Origin: an uncultured Oscillospiraceae bacterium
GTDB taxonomy: Bacteria > Bacillota_A > Clostridia > Oscillospirales > Oscillospiraceae
Length of the DNA: 16,166 nt
Assembly: GCA_900769845.1 (NCBI GenBank)
Contig: CAAGIF010000096.1
Location: 1 to 16,166, forward strand
Reading direction: 5' to 3'
In this document: one piece after another, positions 13,939 to 16,166 of the stretch
How the letters are laid out: the number at the start of each line of letters is the position of its first letter
How positions within the stretch are numbered: the stretch's first letter is position 1
Notes under the pieces: generated by a model
What the model was told of the DNA's origin: nothing
Database searches by the model: none
The model's input: the letters and a program-made list of their open reading frames with translations, nothing else
Made by a program: the position numbers and the translations under genes

Positions 13939-13972
13939 AAAAAGCAGGACCCCGAAATGGGATCCTGCTTTT
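13939..13972 (-). terminator. Terminator of the nagZ-gntR unit
   Basis: On the minus strand the stem AAAAGCAGGATCCC/GGGGTCCTGCTTTT (13972-13959 with 13953-13940) encloses loop ATTTC and is followed by TGCGGGG after a short T run. The one non-Watson-Crick pair is a U.G wobble on the minus strand but an A.C mismatch on the plus strand, so the element is tuned for minus-strand transcripts. Confidence 0.75.
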
Positions 13973-13978
13973 AAACTC

Positions 13979-14695
13979 TTACCGTTTCAAAACCACATGG
14001 GGCTTGAATTTTGACGAGGGAGAAACACTCTTGGAAAGCTCCACCACCGCGCCGTCTTCATAGGCAATCCGTTCGATCAGCATGCCCAGGGTATGGGGCG
14101 CCGTGCCGAACAGAGATGCTTCCATGGAGCGCAGCAGAACCGGCTCGAAGGTCTCCTCCGCCTCCGTGATGTTCAGCCCGTACTGGGTATTGAGCATCTG
14201 GTACAGGGAATGTCCCTCCACCTCCTGCAATGTGATTCCCGGGAATCGGGTACAGGGCAGGTAGTTGGTTTCCAGCAGCATGGGTTCTCCGTCTGCCAGA
14301 CGAAGGCGCATGATCCGGTAAACCGGTGTTCCTTCAGCCACGCAGAGCGCTGTGGCAACTGCGCCGCCGGCCTTAACCTCCAGAAAATCCAGAATCCGGG
14401 TCTCTGGCGTCCGTCCCAATTTACGCATATCCTCATCGAAGCTGTAAATGGAATTGAGTTCCTGGCGGATTTGGGGCTGGATGGCCACAGTTCCCTTGCC
14501 TCTGACACTCTTGGTATATCCCTTCTGGTTTAGCACCTGCAGCGCCTGCCGAACGGTGGTGCGGCTTAAATGGTACTGCTCACACAGTTCCCGCTCCGAG
14601 GGCAGCAGACTGCCGTCGGCATAGGTCCCCTCACGGATCTGACCCATCAGCATTTCCGCAAGCTGGAGATATAGATGTTCCGTTTTCTTTCTCAT
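13979..14695 (-). CDS. GntR/HutC-family regulator with UTRA ligand domain
   Basis: Transcription factor of 238 residues. An N-terminal winged helix (about 5-72) has the GntR helix-turn-helix LPSERELCEQYHLSRTTVRQAL and the wing SVRGKGTVA. A UTRA ligand-binding domain (about 90-235) contains RIMRLRLADGEPMLLETNYLP and GHSLYQMLNTQYGLNI. UTRA regulators often sense phosphorylated sugars; the closest functional analogues by context are NagR/YvoA and DasR, which respond to amino-sugar phosphates. The gene lies 44 bases after a NagZ-like gene and is followed by a terminator, which suggests regulation of GlcNAc release and use. No clear NagR/DasR-type operator was seen in the window. Start 14695 has GGAG seven bases upstream. 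The ligand is inferred. Confidence 0.9.
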   Translation of the reverse strand: MRKKTEHLYLQLAEMLMGQIREGTYADGSLLPSERELCEQYHLSRTTVRQALQVLNQKGYTKSVRGKGTVAIQPQIRQELNSIYSFDEDMRKLGRTPETRILDFLEVKAGGAVATALCVAEGTPVYRIMRLRLADGEPMLLETNYLPCTRFPGITLQEVEGHSLYQMLNTQYGLNITEAEETFEPVLLRSMEASLFGTAPHTLGMLIERIAYEDGAVVELSKSVSPSSKFKPHVVLKR

Positions 14696-14739
14696 ACTGC
14701 CACTCCATTTCCGGAAGCGGAAAACTCTGTTGATGATTC

Positions 14740-16166
14740 TTAGATTTTAACAGGCAGCTTACCCGGGAATACACATTCCTGCAGCGCATCCACGGTGGTT
14801 TCTGCAGACAAGGAGGTGTACTCATAGGCTGCAATCAGCGCATCTGCATTCTGGATCAGCGGGGCATCGTAGGGCGCGCCCAACATGACCACGATCAGGG
14901 GCCGCTCCAGCTTTTCCATTTCCTTGATCACAGCCTGCTGACCCTTGCGGAAGCGGGCATTGTAAAGGCCCAGGACTGCCACATCATAATCCGGATCGTG
15001 GATGGCCTTCATAGTGGCCTCATCCAGTTCATCCAGGGGAATCACGATGCCCTTGCCGCCCAGACGCTCTGCTGCGATGTCGCTAAAGTAGGTGGGAGCC
15101 TTTTCCTTGTCCTCTGCGCCGGTCAGCGCCACAGAAGGAGGCGCGAAGAAAGCAGGCCGCTTGGCATTCTTCAGCGCAGCGATACCGCCCTTATCGTACA
15201 CCAGGGTCATGGAGTCCCGGGACATCTTCCGGTTCTGCGCCATCATCTCAGGATCGTACATCAGCCGCATGGCCTCCTCCTCATGGATGGGAGGGGGCGT
15301 CATCAGGTTAAACTTCTTCTTAACTGCCACGATCCGGTTATAAGACAGATCGATCCGCTCCTCGGTAATCCGGCCGGATTCCACAGCCTCGTAGATTGCC
15401 TTGGCAGCCTCTGCCACAGCCTCATAGGTGTGGGAGAAGCACAGCATATCGCAGCCGGCCTCGATTGCCATAACTGCGCCGGGGCCGATGCCATAGGCGA
15501 CCTTGATGGCATCCATTTCCATGCAGTCAGTAACTGCGATGCCCTCAAAATGCATATCATCTCGGAGAATTTCCGTCATGATCTTATGGGACAGGGTAGC
15601 AGGGTGATCCGGATCCACCTGGTCAAATACCACATGGCAGGTCATCAACGCCTCAGCGCCGTCTTCAAAGGCTTTGCGGAATGGCAGCCACTCCACCCGC
15701 TCCAGCACCTCCCGGGAACAGGGATTGTGGGGAACGCCCAGGTGGGAGTCGGTGCTTACATTGCCGTGGCCGGGAAAGTGCTTCAAAGTAGCGGGCATGC
15801 CGCCGTCCCGCAGCCCCCGCAGCATGTCCAAACCAAGACGGGTGACCACTTCCGTATCGTCACTGAAGGAACGGGAACCGATAATGGGGTTCATAGGATC
15901 CAGGTTCACATCCAAAACCGGGCCAAACGTAGTATTGACGCCCAGCGCGGATACCACAGTGCCTAAAGTCTTACCAGCCAAATAGGCGTCACAGGATGCG
16001 CTGGCAGCCATCGCCATGGTACCGGGAACCAGAGCTGCGCCCCGGTTTACGCGGGAGACCACGCCGCCTTCCTGATCGGTACAAATCAGAGGCGCCATAC
16101 CGGTTTTTGCGTAGACAAGATCCGTCAGATCCCGGCAAAGCTGGTTGGTCTGGCGGGAGTTTACAA
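14740..16166 (-). CDS. nagZ: NagZ-like GH3 beta-N-acetylhexosaminidase, 5' end outside the window
   Basis: Hydrolase that removes terminal N-acetylglucosamine from muropeptides or other glycans. The frame is open to the window edge (the first 22 visible residues, up to KTG, precede the first in-window ATG at 16098), so the N terminus is missing; about 474 residues are visible. The GH3 barrel shows ICTDQEGGVVSRV, the NagZ-specific loop KHFPGHGNVSTDSH (His-Asp acid/base pair, about 15750-15780) and nucleophile Asp in AVTDCMEMDA (codon 15526-15528). A second alpha/beta domain follows (about 14740-15230), as in Bacillus NagZ, so this is the two-domain Gram-positive type with normal domain order. 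The upstream part, including any signal peptide, cannot be seen. A GntR regulator gene follows after 44 bases. Confidence 0.92.
   Translation of the reverse strand, partial: VNSRQTNQLCRDLTDLVYAKTGMAPLICTDQEGGVVSRVNRGAALVPGTMAMAASASCDAYLAGKTLGTVVSALGVNTTFGPVLDVNLDPMNPIIGSRSFSDDTEVVTRLGLDMLRGLRDGGMPATLKHFPGHGNVSTDSHLGVPHNPCSREVLERVEWLPFRKAFEDGAEALMTCHVVFDQVDPDHPATLSHKIMTEILRDDMHFEGIAVTDCMEMDAIKVAYGIGPGAVMAIEAGCDMLCFSHTYEAVAEAAKAIYEAVESGRITEERIDLSYNRIVAVKKKFNLMTPPPIHEEEAMRLMYDPEMMAQNRKMSRDSMTLVYDKGGIAALKNAKRPAFFAPPSVALTGAEDKEKAPTYFSDIAAERLGGKGIVIPLDELDEATMKAIHDPDYDVAVLGLYNARFRKGQQAVIKEMEKLERPLIVVMLGAPYDAPLIQNADALIAAYEYTSLSAETTVDALQECVFPGKLPVKI

Overview
The window looks like a chromosomal stretch from a spore-forming Firmicute of the class Clostridia, most likely an Oscillospiraceae/Ruminococcaceae-type gut anaerobe. 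This rests on strong AGGAGG-type ribosome binding sites, sigma-A-like promoters, an alpha/beta-type small acid-soluble spore protein, Gram-positive-style PTS proteins, moderately GC-rich coding sequence, and a glycosidase of a type known from rumen and gut Clostridia. No tRNA, rRNA, CRISPR array, insertion sequence or phage gene was seen. The taxonomic call is an inference from gene content.

Layout. Positions 1-72 hold two converging terminators: one for a plus-strand gene outside the window, one for the PTS operon. Positions 114-4131 (minus) form a nearly complete PTS set in the order crr-like EIIA, ptsI, ptsH and a GlcNAc/glucose-type EIICB. Two tandem sigma-A-like promoters (4248-4355) drive it, and a double hairpin lies before the last gene. 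Positions 4580-7658 (plus) form a two-gene unit: a GH3 beta-glucosidase with inverted domain order and an Sfp-type phosphopantetheinyl transferase. It ends at a bidirectional terminator shared with the next block. Positions 7710-10269 (minus) are a modABC-type molybdate/tungstate transporter whose ATPase carries a MoaE-like C-terminal domain. A divergent Crp/Fnr-family regulator (10403-11077, plus) shares a 133-base intergenic region with modA, and that region holds a perfect 7-4-7 inverted repeat. A SASP gene (11241-11435, plus) follows. Positions 11486-13866 (minus) are an operon of a Gfo/Idh/MocA oxidoreductase, a class I glutamine-amidotransferase-like C26 hydrolase and an unrecognised membrane-anchored protein. 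Positions 13979-16166 (minus) hold a NagZ-like GH3 beta-N-acetylhexosaminidase, cut by the window edge, followed by a GntR/HutC regulator.

How it fits together. The PTS operon would import and phosphorylate an amino sugar or glucose. NagZ would free N-acetylglucosamine from muropeptides or other glycans, and the GntR regulator next to it may sense an amino-sugar phosphate. The beta-glucosidase has no signal peptide and should act on imported oligosaccharides. The mod operon supplies oxyanion for Mo/W cofactor enzymes and is probably controlled by the neighbouring Crp/Fnr protein.

The points most worth following up are the ModC-MoaE-like fusion, the candidate operator placed close to -41.5 of the mod promoter, an HPr with Arg in place of the regulatory Ser46, the permuted GH3 enzyme, and the mutually exclusive hairpins between ptsH and the EIICB gene.
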